Part shown: positions 36,895-50,114 of the stretch, one piece after another | How positions within the stretch are numbered: the stretch's first letter is position 1 | Layout of the letters: each line of letters begins with the position of its first letter | The notes under the pieces: generated by a model | Told to the model about the DNA's origin: nothing | The model's input: the letters and a program-made list of their open reading frames with translations, nothing else | Databases searched by the model: none | Made by a program: the position numbers and the translations under genes | Source: CAVUWL01 sp963787415 | Lineage (GTDB): Bacteria; Actinomycetota; Thermoleophilia; Solirubrobacterales; 70-9 | Assembly: GCA_963787415.1 (NCBI GenBank) | Contig: CAWBCO010000001.1 | Coordinates: 62,001-126,000 of the forward strand | Length of the DNA stretch: 64,000 bases | Direction of reading: 5' to 3'

Positions 36895-38403
36895 CTATTG
36901 GGCACCCTCACCGCGGACAATCGCCCCCGGGGTGCGTAAGAGGATCGCCAGGTCGCCGGTTACGGAAAGGTTGTCGAGGTAATCGCGCTCCAACGCCAGC
37001 CGCTCCTCGAAGGTCAGGTCGCTGCGACCGTAGACCTGCATCGGCCCGGTGACTCCGGGCTTCACCGCGAGCCGGAGCCGTTGGCGCTCGTCATAGAGGG
37101 CGACAATCGCCTCCTCCTCGGGACGCGGTCCGACCAAAGACATCTGACCCCGCAGCACGTTGACGAGCTGGGGGAGCTCGTCGAGGCTGCTGCGGCGCAA
37201 CAGCCGGCCGGCACGGGTAACCCGCGGGTCATCGCGGATCTTGAAAACAGGCTGCTCGAGGGCCTGGAAGTCGACGAGGCTCTCCAGCCGCTCTTCGGCA
37301 TCGGCGACCATCGTTCGGAACTTGACCATTGTGAATGGCTCGCCGTCTTTTCCGATTCGTCGCTGGCGGAAGATGACGGGCCTACCGGAGTCGAGCACGA
37401 CGACCAGAGCGATCGTGACTAGCACTGGAGAGAGCATGACCAAAACCGTCCCCGAGACGATCAGATCGAGCGCCCTCTTGAGCGCCACAGTAGAGCGCGA
37501 CGGGTCAGAAAAGCGGAAGTCGAGGACCGGGAGCTCGGCCAGGCGGTTGAGCTCGATTCCGGGTCCAAGGAGTCGGTAGTGCTGCGGTAAAAAGGTTAGG
37601 CCTAGGCCGGCCAGCTTGCACTCCTCGATCAGACGCTCGGCGGCCGTTTCGCTCATCTCCTGCTCGGTGACGATCACCCACTCGACCTCGTGCTCGCGGG
37701 CCACCCGGGAAAGTTCGTCTGCGGAGCCCAGCCTCGGCAGACCCTCTTTTGGGCTTCCTGTGCCAGCGGAGGAGAGGTAACCAACCAGGTGCAAGCACGT
37801 CTCCGGATGGGTGGCGACCCGACGGGCGACCAGGCTAACGGAGCTTATGGGGCCGATCACAAGCCCGGTGCAAAGCCCAACCAGGCGTTGCCAGAGAAAA
37901 CGCAATACAGCCCGCGCGGCGAAGCTGCCGACCAGTGCTCCGACACCCACAAGAATCGCGCTCTCCGTGGAAAGAGGACCTGCTGGACTCAGCGCCAGTA
38001 GTCCATCGAGCGCCAAGGTGCCCAGGGCACTGGCGGAGATGAGCGTGGGTAGCTCATCAAAGGTGCTGTGGCGTATCCGCCGGTGATCATTGTCGTAGAG
38101 CCCGTGCAGCTTCACTACGAGAATCCAAAGCGGGCTGAGCATAACTGCCCAAAACAGGGTGCCGATGTCGGTGGTCGAGGTCGCCGCGGTGGCCAGGCAC
38201 AACGCCGCGACTAACGCTGTCCAATCCCCCGCCGCGAGCAGCCTGCGAAGCAGGGCTCCGCGTTTTCGGGCGCCCTCCACGCCTGTCAGGCCGAGCCGGG
38301 CGGCGAGGTCAGTTCTTCGCATCTGTGGCGGTGGATCCGTGGGTGGGCGAGGCAGGGACCTCGGCGTCTTTCGGGCCGCAGTCTCCGCGGCGTTTCGTGG
38401 CAT
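36895..38403 (-). CDS. Polyprenyl-phosphate sugar-1-phosphate transferase (WbaP/ExoY-type initiating enzyme)
   Basis: A 502-residue membrane protein that starts repeat-unit assembly by moving a sugar-1-phosphate from a nucleotide sugar to undecaprenyl phosphate. Four N-terminal helices (about 60-190) precede a CoA-binding-like linker; the C-terminal catalytic part has KRALDLIVSGTVLVMLSPVL, FRQRRIGKDGEPFTMVKFRT (bacterial sugar transferase motif), TRAGRLLRRSSLDELPQLVN and SLVGPRPEEEAIV, then KPGVTGPMQVYGRSDLTFEE. The ATG at 38403 sits just eight bases after the ligase-like gene stop; the longer frame upstream only re-reads that gene. Which sugar it uses is unknown. Confidence 0.9.
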   Translation of the reverse strand: MPRNAAETAARKTPRSLPRPPTDPPPQMRRTDLAARLGLTGVEGARKRGALLRRLLAAGDWTALVAALCLATAATSTTDIGTLFWAVMLSPLWILVVKLHGLYDNDHRRIRHSTFDELPTLISASALGTLALDGLLALSPAGPLSTESAILVGVGALVGSFAARAVLRFLWQRLVGLCTGLVIGPISSVSLVARRVATHPETCLHLVGYLSSAGTGSPKEGLPRLGSADELSRVAREHEVEWVIVTEQEMSETAAERLIEECKLAGLGLTFLPQHYRLLGPGIELNRLAELPVLDFRFSDPSRSTVALKRALDLIVSGTVLVMLSPVLVTIALVVVLDSGRPVIFRQRRIGKDGEPFTMVKFRTMVADAEERLESLVDFQALEQPVFKIRDDPRVTRAGRLLRRSSLDELPQLVNVLRGQMSLVGPRPEEEAIVALYDERQRLRLAVKPGVTGPMQVYGRSDLTFEERLALERDYLDNLSVTGDLAILLRTPGAIVRGEGAQ

Positions 38404-38410
38404 CAGCTGT

Positions 38411-40427
38411 TCACCCGCAGTTCCCGATTCCTCGCAAGCATGGCTCGAGCGGATCCAATCGGCGAGCCCGTGCCAGATCCGCGTTCGCGGCGTTTGTTGT
38501 GCCTGCCTTGCGCTCGGCTTTTGAGCGCAGGTAGTAGAGCTGCCAGTTGCGGTTCTCACGTTCGATCGCTTCTGAGAGGCGCTCGGTGGCGATCGTGTAT
38601 TCGCCTTGGAGTTCTGCCAAGAGGCCGAGTTGCAGGTAGGGAGACGCCGCCCACGGCTCGATCGAGCGGGCGGTATTCGCATGGCCGATGGCGCTGGACA
38701 CATCTCCGGCGGCCGCAGCGCTCTGGCTGGCCTTGAGCTCCCGATCAACCAACAGCGGCCCGATTAAGGCGATCGCTGCGATCCACGCAACTACAAGTCC
38801 GCCCACCGCCAGACCGAAGTTTCTCCCGCTCGAGGCCCTGGATGCCGAATCAGATGTGCCTGCTAGTTGAGCGCACCTCACGCTTACCAAGACACCAGCC
38901 GCCAGAAAGAAGACCGCACCCAGCCCAGCGATCTCCCAGAACCAGTCAAAGGCGGCACCCACGGCAAAGGCCAACATCGCCGCGAACAAGGCCGCGGAGG
39001 CGTCGCGCTCTGGGGGGGGTGCGGCTCGCCAGGCCGAGAAGCCACACCAAAGCAGGGATCCGACCAAGGCCAGTACGAGCAGACCCCCTATTACCCCCAG
39101 CTCGGCGAATGCTTCCAGATAAAGCGAGTGTGCGTTGAGCACCGGCATGTCGATCGATCGGTGCTGATCCCAGGCGAACTGGTAGGTCCCGGCTCCGATG
39201 CCGAGGATCGGCTTTTCGTCGAAGGCGTCGATCGCAACCCGCCAGAAGTCGTGGCGACCTGCTCCGGATAGCTGGTCGAAATGCTGTGCGGGCTGGCTTG
39301 GGAACTGGATGTCAGAGGAACTGAACTGGTGCCAAGGCCCGTCCACCGACAGCGATTACAGCACCAATCGCAAGGATCGCGCCGATCAGCGCGAGCCGCT
39401 TCAGAAAGGATGAGCTGCGGGAGACTGACACCGCCCGTTCGGTCAGCCGTCCTTCCCGTGACTCAATGCGCCGCAGTCCGGCGAAGAAGAGCAGTGAGAG
39501 CGCAATACCGCCAATCAGGATGAGCAGTACGGTTGTCCCCTGTTCGACGGATGCTTGGGTGGCGAGGTTGTCGGCAAGACTGGTCCGCGATTGCACCGCG
39601 AGCACGGCGGGAAGTGTTCCCAGTGCCCCGATCCCCAATGTTGCCAATAGCCAGAGGCGGTCCCTGGAGAGTGCGATCGTGCAGCCTGCGGCGACAACAA
39701 GGGAAAGCAAGCCACCGCGCGAGTAGGTGAAGTAAAGGGTGAGGAGGACCGCCGGAATTGCCGCCACCGAGAGCCAGCGCAGGCTCGTCGAGGCGGCCCG
39801 GCGGCTCATCCAGAGCAGCAGGCCCACCGCGATTCCGCAGAGCGCGCCGTTCGCGTTCCAGTATCCGAGCGGGTAGCGCAGCCGCGGACCGGTACCGAGC
39901 GAGTCGCTGACCTCGAGCACGTGAGGAAGGAGACGGCTCCCCAGACCTAGCAAAGCCACGAGAGTGACTGCAATTGCCAGTCCTTCAGCGAATCGTTGCC
40001 GCCTCTCGGCGGTTTGGGCTATCAGGAAGGCGGCAAGGAAGAATCCCAGGTAGACGAGGATCCGATCCGCCTCGATCACGCTCAGCTCCACCGACCCTGA
40101 CCAGAGGGATGAAATTGCAGACAAAAGCGCCAAACCGCCGATCAGCCCAGCGCCCCAGTAGAACGGTCGGGCTAGGGTCGCCCTTGACGCCGCGCCAAAA
40201 ACGAGAAGGCCGACTACGACCAGCCAGACGGCGAGGCCGGCGATGTGGCGCCCGCTCACATCGAAACCGCCTCCCGCGATCGCAAGCCCCACGACCAATG
40301 CGACAGGAGCGAGAAGCGCCGCTGTTTGGTCTAACCTCCGACCGGATGCATTGGGCGCGCCTCTCAAGGGCCCGGAGCTCGGGCCGATCTTTCGTCTGGC
40401 TTCTGTCAGGATCGATTCTGCTGGCAT
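38411..40427 (-). CDS. O-antigen ligase-like membrane protein with C-terminal TPR region, one frameshift
   Basis: About 672 residues read through one extra base near 39340. Ten or more hydrophobic helices; YPLGYWNANGALCGIAVGLL and TYSRGGLLSLVVAAG are typical of the WaaL/RfaL ligase superfamily, as is RHDFWRVAIDAFDEKPILGI with NAHSLYLEAFAELGVIGGLL after the break. The last 110 residues are TPR-like (DVSSAIGHANTARSIEP; YLQLGLLAELQGEYTIATER). The ATG at 40427 overlaps the divergent surface-protein gene start by about 80 bases, so one of the two starts may be wrong. Expected job: attach the polymer to its final acceptor, or polymerise it. Confidence 0.8.
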
Positions 40428-40877
40428 TCACTTGCTTTCCTGTAATTGCTCAGGCGGACTCGAGTGGCGTGCAGTATGAAAATGGTATTCCCACGCCCAC
40501 GGGAACGAGAACGATTCCCGGGAGCCTCAGCCCACTCCTCCGGCGTCGGGGGCGGCGGCTCTGCGACGGGCCACAAGACATCCAGCTCTTCCAGAGGGGG
40601 ATCAGGCGTGGGCGGTGCGTCCTCGGGTGGCGGCAGCGACAATACCGGCCAGGGTAACCCACACAACGGCACTGGCAAGGACGCAACCAATGATTTGCAG
40701 CAGGCGGGCCATCCTAGTGGGTCCACGCCGAGTTCCAGCGGGGGTGGTTCCTCACCAGCAGTTCCGATCCTAATTGCCGTCGCTGTCCTCGCCGCGATTT
40801 CGATTGCCGGAGTGATGATCAAGCAACGGCGTCAGGTCGGGCGTCCAGACTCATCAATCTCGCCGAAGGCGAGCTAG
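40346..40877 (+). CDS. Small Ser/Gly-rich surface protein with signal peptide and C-terminal membrane anchor, one frameshift
   Basis: About 177 residues read through one slip near 40525. The N-terminal frame gives a signal peptide (WLLSGSILLAFTCFPVIAQA) and the mature start DSSGVQYENGIPTPTGT. The second frame gives a long Gly/Ser/Asn-rich stretch (SSGVGGGGSATGHKTSSSSR ... NTGQGNPHNGTGKD) and a terminal helix (AVPILIAVAVLAAISIAGVM) followed by a basic tail. This is a typical wall-anchored low-complexity actinobacterial protein. It overlaps the start of the divergent ligase-like gene. Function unknown; may be a substrate for glycosylation (Ser/Thr-rich). Confidence 0.6.
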
Positions 40878-40933
40878 ACGGTGTCCAGAAGCCGCGTAGG
40901 TAAGACGAGACGCGCGCGCCTGGGACAGTCAGC

Positions 40934-42028
40934 TTGGCGGTCGGCCGCCATTCTCGGATCCTACTGCGGCGGTTGCCGATGCGCTCCCGGATAATTTCTT
41001 GGGGGTTGTCCCCCAGGCGATGCCCACAGCTGAACAGCTGCAGCGACTTGGAGCGGGGCGGCGCGCGCAGCGTCAGGATCGGGATCTCCTGGGGAGCGGT
41101 GGCACCCACCAAAGGGGGGACTCTTAACTGGTCCGGTGTGGACGCACAGATTGGGACGGCAGCGAGTGCCGGCCTCGAAGTTCTGCCTTTCGTTTACGGA
41201 GCGCCCTCGTGGGCTGTGTCCTCGACCTGGGTGCCTGGGTCGGATCGCACGGTCAGGGCGCCGATGAACCTTCCGGCGAGCGGCGCCGCAGCCACTGCTT
41301 GGTCGAGCTTTCTCAGGGAAGCGGTCGCCCGCTATGGACCTGACGGCACATATTGGGCGGAAAACCCGACGGTGCCGAAGCGCCCAATTCGCACCTGGCA
41401 GATTTGGAACGAGGAGAATTTCAAATATTTCGTTGCCCGGCCCAACCCGGCCGAATATGGCAAGTTGGTGAAAATCTCCTATACGGCAATCAAGGGAATT
41501 GACCGCGGTGCGAAGGTCCTCCTCGGTGGCATGTACGCCCGGCCGAAGGAAGGAGATTCCAAGATCAAGCCACCGCCATCCTACTTTGCCACTGAATTTC
41601 TTAACCAGATGTATAGAACGACACCGGGCATAAATGCTGATTTCAATGGCGTCGCCCTCCATCCCTACACCTACCGCTATCAGGAACTAGGGCGAGAAAT
41701 CGAAGCGTTGCGCAGCGTTCTCAAGGCCAACCATGACGCCAACAAGGGTCTTTGGATCACAGAGATCGGCTGGAGCTCCGAAGAACCTTCCCCCGGTGAC
41801 AAGTTTGCCGTAGGCGTTAACGGCCAGGCTGCCGAGTTAAAGGGGGCGTTCAGTCTGCTCCGAAGCGAGCAGCGCAAGTGGCGGATTGAGCAGGTCTACT
41901 GGTTCTCAGTCGACGACCAGGCAGGCTCATGCAATTTCTGTGGCGGATCGGGTCTCTTCGGCGCCGGCTTCATGGCGAAGCCCGCCTGGCGGGCTTACGT
42001 CAAGTTCGCTGGGGGCATCGCGGGCTGA
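40934..42028 (+). CDS. Clan GH-A glycoside hydrolase-like protein, N-terminus scrambled by frameshifts
   Basis: The frame gives 364 residues, paralogous to the protein at 2427-3542: SVRIGISWGAVAPTKGG, LPFVYGAPSW, TWQIWNEENFKYF (Glu160, acid/base), NGVALHPYTY, LWITEIGWSSEE (Glu277, nucleophile), CNFCGGSGLFG and KPAWRAYVKFAGG. The first 40 residues are out of frame: another frame over 40965-41060 reads ADALPDNFLGVVPQAMPTAE, matching RGFFGIAPQTELTVAD in the paralogue. A one-base slip near 41065 joins them. The secretion signal is not recoverable but is expected, given the paralogue. It lies at the far edge of the polysaccharide locus. Confidence 0.72.
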   Translation: MAVGRHSRILLRRLPMRSRIISWGLSPRRCPQLNSCSDLERGGARSVRIGISWGAVAPTKGGTLNWSGVDAQIGTAASAGLEVLPFVYGAPSWAVSSTWVPGSDRTVRAPMNLPASGAAATAWSSFLREAVARYGPDGTYWAENPTVPKRPIRTWQIWNEENFKYFVARPNPAEYGKLVKISYTAIKGIDRGAKVLLGGMYARPKEGDSKIKPPPSYFATEFLNQMYRTTPGINADFNGVALHPYTYRYQELGREIEALRSVLKANHDANKGLWITEIGWSSEEPSPGDKFAVGVNGQAAELKGAFSLLRSEQRKWRIEQVYWFSVDDQAGSCNFCGGSGLFGAGFMAKPAWRAYVKFAGGIAG

Positions 42029-42055
42029 CCGGTATCGCCGCGTAAGATCGGTGGG

Positions 42056-46510
<4,455 letters not shown>

Positions 46511-46545
46511 CGCAGCGCAACCGCGGCGCTGAGATAATCGCCAGC

Positions 46546-47394
46546 ATGGGGGAGGTTGAGCAGAGCGCTGTCGAGTTGCTGCGCAGCGTGCCGCTCTTCG
46601 CTGGCCTTGAGCAGGGCGAGCTTGAGAGCTTCTCCCAGGTCGCCGTGCCACGATCGTTTCCGGCGGGCACTCGCGTATTTCACGAGGGCGACCATTCTGA
46701 TGCCTGCTACATCGTTCGCGATGGAAGCTTCCGGGTAACCCGCGAGCATTCCGATGGGCGTGCCATAACCCTCGCCACCCTCGCCTCAGGCGACATCTTC
46801 GGCGAGTTGGCGATGCTCGACGGTGAGGTGCGCTCAGCCAGCGTTGAGGCACTCACCGACGGCGAGCTGCTGGCCCTACCAGCAGGCGACGTGAGGGCGC
46901 TGCTTGCCCGACATCCCGAGATCACGGTAAAGCTGATCGCGGCCCTGGTCCGGCGCCTGCGTGCCGCAAACGAACGGATCTCGCGCCAGTCCTTTCAGAC
47001 CGTTCCCAGCCGCGTCGCCGGGGTTCTCTCCCAGCTTGTTGCTGAGGAGGCCCCTCGCGAGCGCGATCGCGGCGAGGTTACGATCCGCATGAACCAAGCC
47101 GATCTAGCGCAGCTTGCGGGAACTTCACGGGAGAGCGTGAGCCGCTTCCTCGCCGACCTCGAGCGCTCTGGGGTGGTGCGCTCCGGTCGCGGACGGGTGA
47201 CCGTCCTCGATTCGGTCAAGCTCCGCAACTACATCTACTCGAGTCATCCCTACTGCCCCGAACTCCGTTCGGGTACTCTCGCTCGCCATGCGGGGCGGTA
47301 TCTACGTACTCAACTTCTATTCGGCGATCTTCGTCGATCAGCTCAAGCGGGGTCGCAAGACCGCGACGATCCGGCTCGGAGACAAGACCAATAA
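46546..47394 (+). CDS. Crp/Fnr family transcriptional regulator
   Basis: A cyclic-nucleotide-binding-fold regulator. Residues 1-125: LRSVPLFAGLEQGELESFSQ, FPAGTRVFHEGDHSDACYIV, SGDIFGELAMLDGEVRSASV; residues about 150-230 the winged helix (IRMNQADLAQLAGTSRESVS, RFLADLERSGVVRSGRGRVT). After RNYIY (about residue 228) the frame continues 55 residues, to 47394, across the start of the ASCH gene; these residues look like out-of-frame reading of that gene, so the natural stop may be near 47235 and lost by a slip. The ligand (cAMP or other) cannot be told. 35 bases after lhr. Confidence 0.85.
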   Translation: MGEVEQSAVELLRSVPLFAGLEQGELESFSQVAVPRSFPAGTRVFHEGDHSDACYIVRDGSFRVTREHSDGRAITLATLASGDIFGELAMLDGEVRSASVEALTDGELLALPAGDVRALLARHPEITVKLIAALVRRLRAANERISRQSFQTVPSRVAGVLSQLVAEEAPRERDRGEVTIRMNQADLAQLAGTSRESVSRFLADLERSGVVRSGRGRVTVLDSVKLRNYIYSSHPYCPELRSGTLARHAGRYLRTQLLFGDLRRSAQAGSQDRDDPARRQDQ

Positions 47395-47692
47395 GTACGA
47401 GCGCGGCCAGGTGGTTTGGGTCACGGTCGGGTTTCGTCACAGCCCGCGGGAGAAGATCTTCACGGCGGTGATCGATGACGTCGAGCTGAAGCGGGTCGGC
47501 GACCTCTCACCGCGTGATATCGAGCATGACAACCCGGAGTTTCGCCGGCTGGAGGAGACGGCAAATTTCCTCGAGCAGATCTATGGGCGTTCGATCTCTG
47601 ACGAGGACATGGTCACGGTGATTCGCTTTTCCCAGATTGTCGAGCCACCCGGTGCCCATTTCGGCAACGGCGAGACTCCTCGCCACAATTAA
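47288..47692 (+). CDS. ASCH-domain (PUA-like) protein
   Basis: A 134-residue protein with IYVLNFYSAIFVDQLKRGRK then TATIRLGDKTNKYERGQVVW, VTVGFRHSPREKIFTAVIDD and ELKRVGDLSPRDIEHDNPEF, the ASCH/PUA-like fold thought to bind RNA or modified nucleotides. The ATG at 47288 is within the apparent 3' end of the Crp-type gene, so one of the two boundaries is imprecise. No partner gene suggests a pathway. Ends 300 bases before groES. Confidence 0.75.
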   Translation: MRGGIYVLNFYSAIFVDQLKRGRKTATIRLGDKTNKYERGQVVWVTVGFRHSPREKIFTAVIDDVELKRVGDLSPRDIEHDNPEFRRLEETANFLEQIYGRSISDEDMVTVIRFSQIVEPPGAHFGNGETPRHN

Positions 47693-47845
47693 TCTCCCTC
47701 GTCGTCCCGGCTGCGTCTCAGGCGCGGACAGATCTGGGCTGGGAGCCGGGTCGCTACACCGAGGTGGGCTAAACGCCCGAGTGGCTCTGCTGTCCTCGGG
47801 GGTGCTCGTTGGTCGCAGCTGGGCCACGCTTCACCGCACTTTTAC

Positions 47846-47873
47846 TTGACCAACTGAGCTACTGCGCTATCTT
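47846..47873 (+). promoter_or_regulatory. groESL promoter (-35 TTGACC, -10 TATCTT)
   Basis: TTGACC at 47846-47851 and TATCTT at 47868-47873 with a 16-base spacer place the transcription start at about 47880, just inside the CIRCE operator. This is the vegetative-type promoter expected for a heat-shock operon held by HrcA. The spacer contains a 15-base match to a reversed tRNA D-arm (see findings). Confidence 0.65.
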
Positions 47874-47875
47874 GT

Positions 47876-47914
47876 GCGCACTTGGCACTCGCACCTGTAG
47901 AGTGCCAAGTGCGC
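47876..47914. promoter_or_regulatory. CIRCE operator (HrcA-binding inverted repeat)
   Basis: A perfect inverted repeat with 15-base arms (GCGCACTTGGCACTC at 47876-47890 and its exact complement at 47900-47914) and a nine-base spacer. The core TTGGCACTC-N9-GAGTGCCAA differs from the TTAGCACTC-N9-GAGTGCTAA consensus by one symmetric change. It overlaps the predicted transcription start of groES-groEL and is expected to bind the HrcA repressor. hrcA is not in this window. Confidence 0.92.
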
Positions 47915-47995
47915 CTTCGAGTGCCGCGCAGCGGCCCTCAAGCGCGAGTTCCGACTTTTTTCCACCAGTTACCGACCGATAACGGAGGTTTAAGG

Positions 47996-48283
47996 ATGAA
48001 GCTGAAGCCCCTCGGGGACCGGCTAGTCGTCAAGCCGATCGATGAGGAGGAGACGACCGCAAGCGGCATCGTCCTCCCCGATACGGCCAAAGAGAAGCCA
48101 CAGAAGGGCAAGGTCGTCGCAGTTGGCGACGGCGCGATAAACGAGGACGGTAGCCGCCGCCCTCTCGATGTCTCGGAGGGGGACGAGGTCCTTTACTCCA
48201 AATATGGAGGGACCGAGGTCACCGTCGAGGATGAGGACTTGCTCGTTTTGCGCGAGTCCGATGTGCTCGCCAAGCTCGGCTAG
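47996..48283 (+). CDS. groES: Co-chaperonin GroES (Cpn10)
   Basis: A 95-residue heptameric lid of the GroEL chamber. MKLKPLGDRLVVKPIDEEET opens the beta-barrel; the mobile loop is EEETTASGIVLPDTAKEKPQ; GKVVAVGDGAINEDGSRRPL and DEVLYSKYGGTEVTVEDEDL complete the roof and barrel. The ATG at 47996 has GGAGGT six bases upstream. A longer frame beginning at 47882 would include the CIRCE operator and is not the true start. First gene of the HrcA-controlled operon, 43 bases ahead of groEL. Confidence 0.96.
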   Translation: MKLKPLGDRLVVKPIDEEETTASGIVLPDTAKEKPQKGKVVAVGDGAINEDGSRRPLDVSEGDEVLYSKYGGTEVTVEDEDLLVLRESDVLAKLG

Positions 48284-48326
48284 CCGCATAAATAGGACTT
48301 AGAAGAACCAAGGAGGACTGAATCAG

Positions 48327-49965
48327 ATGGCTCACAAGGAGCTGAAGTACAGCGAGGAGGCAAGGGGGGCCCTGCAGGCTGGCGTCGACGCAGTCGCCAA
48401 TGCCGTCAAGGTCACCCTCGGCCCTAAGGGGCGCTACGTCGTGCTCGATAAAAAGTTCGGCGCGCCCACGATCACCAATGACGGCGTCACGATCGCCCGC
48501 GAGATCGAGGTCGAGGACGTTTTTGAGAATCAGGGCGCTCAGCTGGTCCGAGAGGTCGCCACGGCGACCAACGATGTGGCCGGCGATGGCACCACCACGG
48601 CGACCCTGCTTGCCCAGATCATTGTTCGGCAGGGGCTAAAAAATGTGGCCGCCGGGGCAAACCCGCTGGCTCTGCGCCGCGGTATCGAGAAGGCAGTAGA
48701 CGAGGTTGTCGAGAACCTTCGCGAGAAGCAGTCAAAAGAGGTTGCGGGCAAGGACCAGATTGCACGGGTCGCCGCGATCTCCGCCGCCGACGATGAGATC
48801 GGCAACGTGATCGCCGATGCGATCGAGAAAGTTGGCAAAGACGGCGTGGTCAACGTCGAGGAGGGTCAGACCTTCGGAATGGAGTTGGAGTTCACCGAGG
48901 GCATGCAGTTCGACAAGGGCTATATCTCGCCCTACATGGTCACCGACCAAGACCGCATGGAGGCGGTTTTGGAGGATCCCTACATCCTCATTGCCAACCA
49001 GAAAATCGGTTCGGTCCGCGACATCCTTCCTGTCTTGGAGCAGGTTATGCAGGGTGGGAAGCCGCTTCTGATCGTCGCCGAGGACGTTGAGGGGGAGTGC
49101 CTCGCAACGCTCGTCGTCAACAAGTTGCGGGGCACCTTCACCGGTGTCGCCGTCAAGGCACCGGGATTCGGCGATCGCCGTAAGCGGATGCTTGAGGACA
49201 TCGCGATTCTCAGCGGAGGCGAGGTGATCACCGAGGAGATGGGTCTCAAACTCGAGAACACCCAGCTCACCCAGCTCGGCAAGGCTCGCCGCGTCGTCGT
49301 CTCCAAGGACACGACGACGATCATCGACGGCTCCGGCGATGGCGATGGCATCAAGGGCCGGATCAAGCAGATCAAACAGGAGATCGAGAACACCGACTCC
49401 GATTTCGATCGTGAGAAGCTCCAGGAGCGTCTCGCCAAGCTTGCCGGCGGCGTCGCTGTGGTCAAGGTCGGAGCGGCAACCGAGACCGAGATGAAGGAGA
49501 AAAAGCATCGCGTCGAGGATGCCCTGCAAGCGACCCGAGCGGCGCTTGAGGAGGGTGTTGTGCCTGGCGGAGGGGTCGCCCTTCTCAACGCTCAGGCCGG
49601 ACTCGATCCGGACAAGCTCGATGACCCAGACGAGCAAACCGGTGCGCGGATAATTCGCCGTGCACTGGAGGAGCCGGTTCGCCAGATTGCTCGAGAACTC
49701 CGGCCTGGAGGGCTCAGTTGTGGTCAATAAGGTCCGTGACCTGAAGGCGGGTGAAGGACTGGATGCGGCCACCGGTGACTACGGCGATCTGATCAAAGCC
49801 GGCGTCATCGATCCGACGATGGTGACCCGCTCGGCGCTGCAAAACGCAGCCTCGATTGCCAAGAACATTCTCGTCACCGAGGCGATCATCGCCGAGCCGC
49901 CCGAGGAGGGCGGCGCCGGTGGTGGCATGCCGGGTGGCATGCCTGACATGGGCGGGATGATGTAG
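48327..49965 (+). CDS. groEL: Chaperonin GroEL (Cpn60), one frameshift near the C-terminus
   Basis: Read through one extra base near 49692 it is 545 residues, normal for the family. KVTLGPKGRYVVLDKKFGAP and NDGVTIAREIEVED form the ATP site with GDGTTTATLLAQ; KAPGFGDRRKRMLEDIA lies in the apical domain; PGGGVALL closes the equatorial domain. After RQIA the frame runs into ELRPGGLSCGQ and a stop, while the next frame gives ENSGLEGSVVVNKVRDLKAG and a GGMPGGMPDMGGMM tail. An intact GGM tail in the other frame argues for a sequence error. AGGAGG precedes the ATG. Confidence 0.95.
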
Positions 49966-49984
49966 CAACGCCGCCAAGGCGTGT

Positions 49985-50013
49985 GCTCGCCCGTTTCGGG
50001 CGAGCGTTTTATT
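49985..50013 (+). terminator. Hairpin terminator 1 after groEL
   Basis: GCTCGCCCG (49985-49993), TTT loop, CGGGCGAGC (49997-50005), then GTTTTATT. A perfect nine-base stem with a short T-rich tail, 20 bases after the groEL stop. Confidence 0.8.
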
Positions 50014-50050
50014 GAGAGGCTCGGGGATTCCCGAGCCTCTCTTTTTTTTT
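50014..50050 (+). terminator. Hairpin terminator 2 after groEL
   Basis: GAGAGGCTCGGG (50014-50025), GATT loop, CCCGAGCCTCTC (50030-50041), then nine Ts. A perfect 12-base stem and strong U-tract, immediately following the first terminator; together they form a tandem terminator insulating the heat-shock operon from the convergent SDR gene at 50115. Confidence 0.92.
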
Positions 50051-50114
50051 GCATTTCAGCTGAGTTCTTTCCAAAGGATTTGGCAGCCACCATCCTTTGA
50101 ACCAGGCGGTGCCG

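Noticed and set aside
47700..47870. tRNA gene on the minus strand upstream of groES
   Set aside because: Only the D-arm-like 15 bases match; no anticodon or T arm can be folded, so I do not call a tRNA.
47882..47995. N-terminal extension of GroES to 47882
   Set aside because: It would translate half of the CIRCE operator, and GroES length and ribosome site fit the ATG at 47996.
48732..49772. 346-codon open frame antisense to groEL
   Set aside because: Known GC-rich artefact opposite GroEL; no independent motifs or ribosome site.
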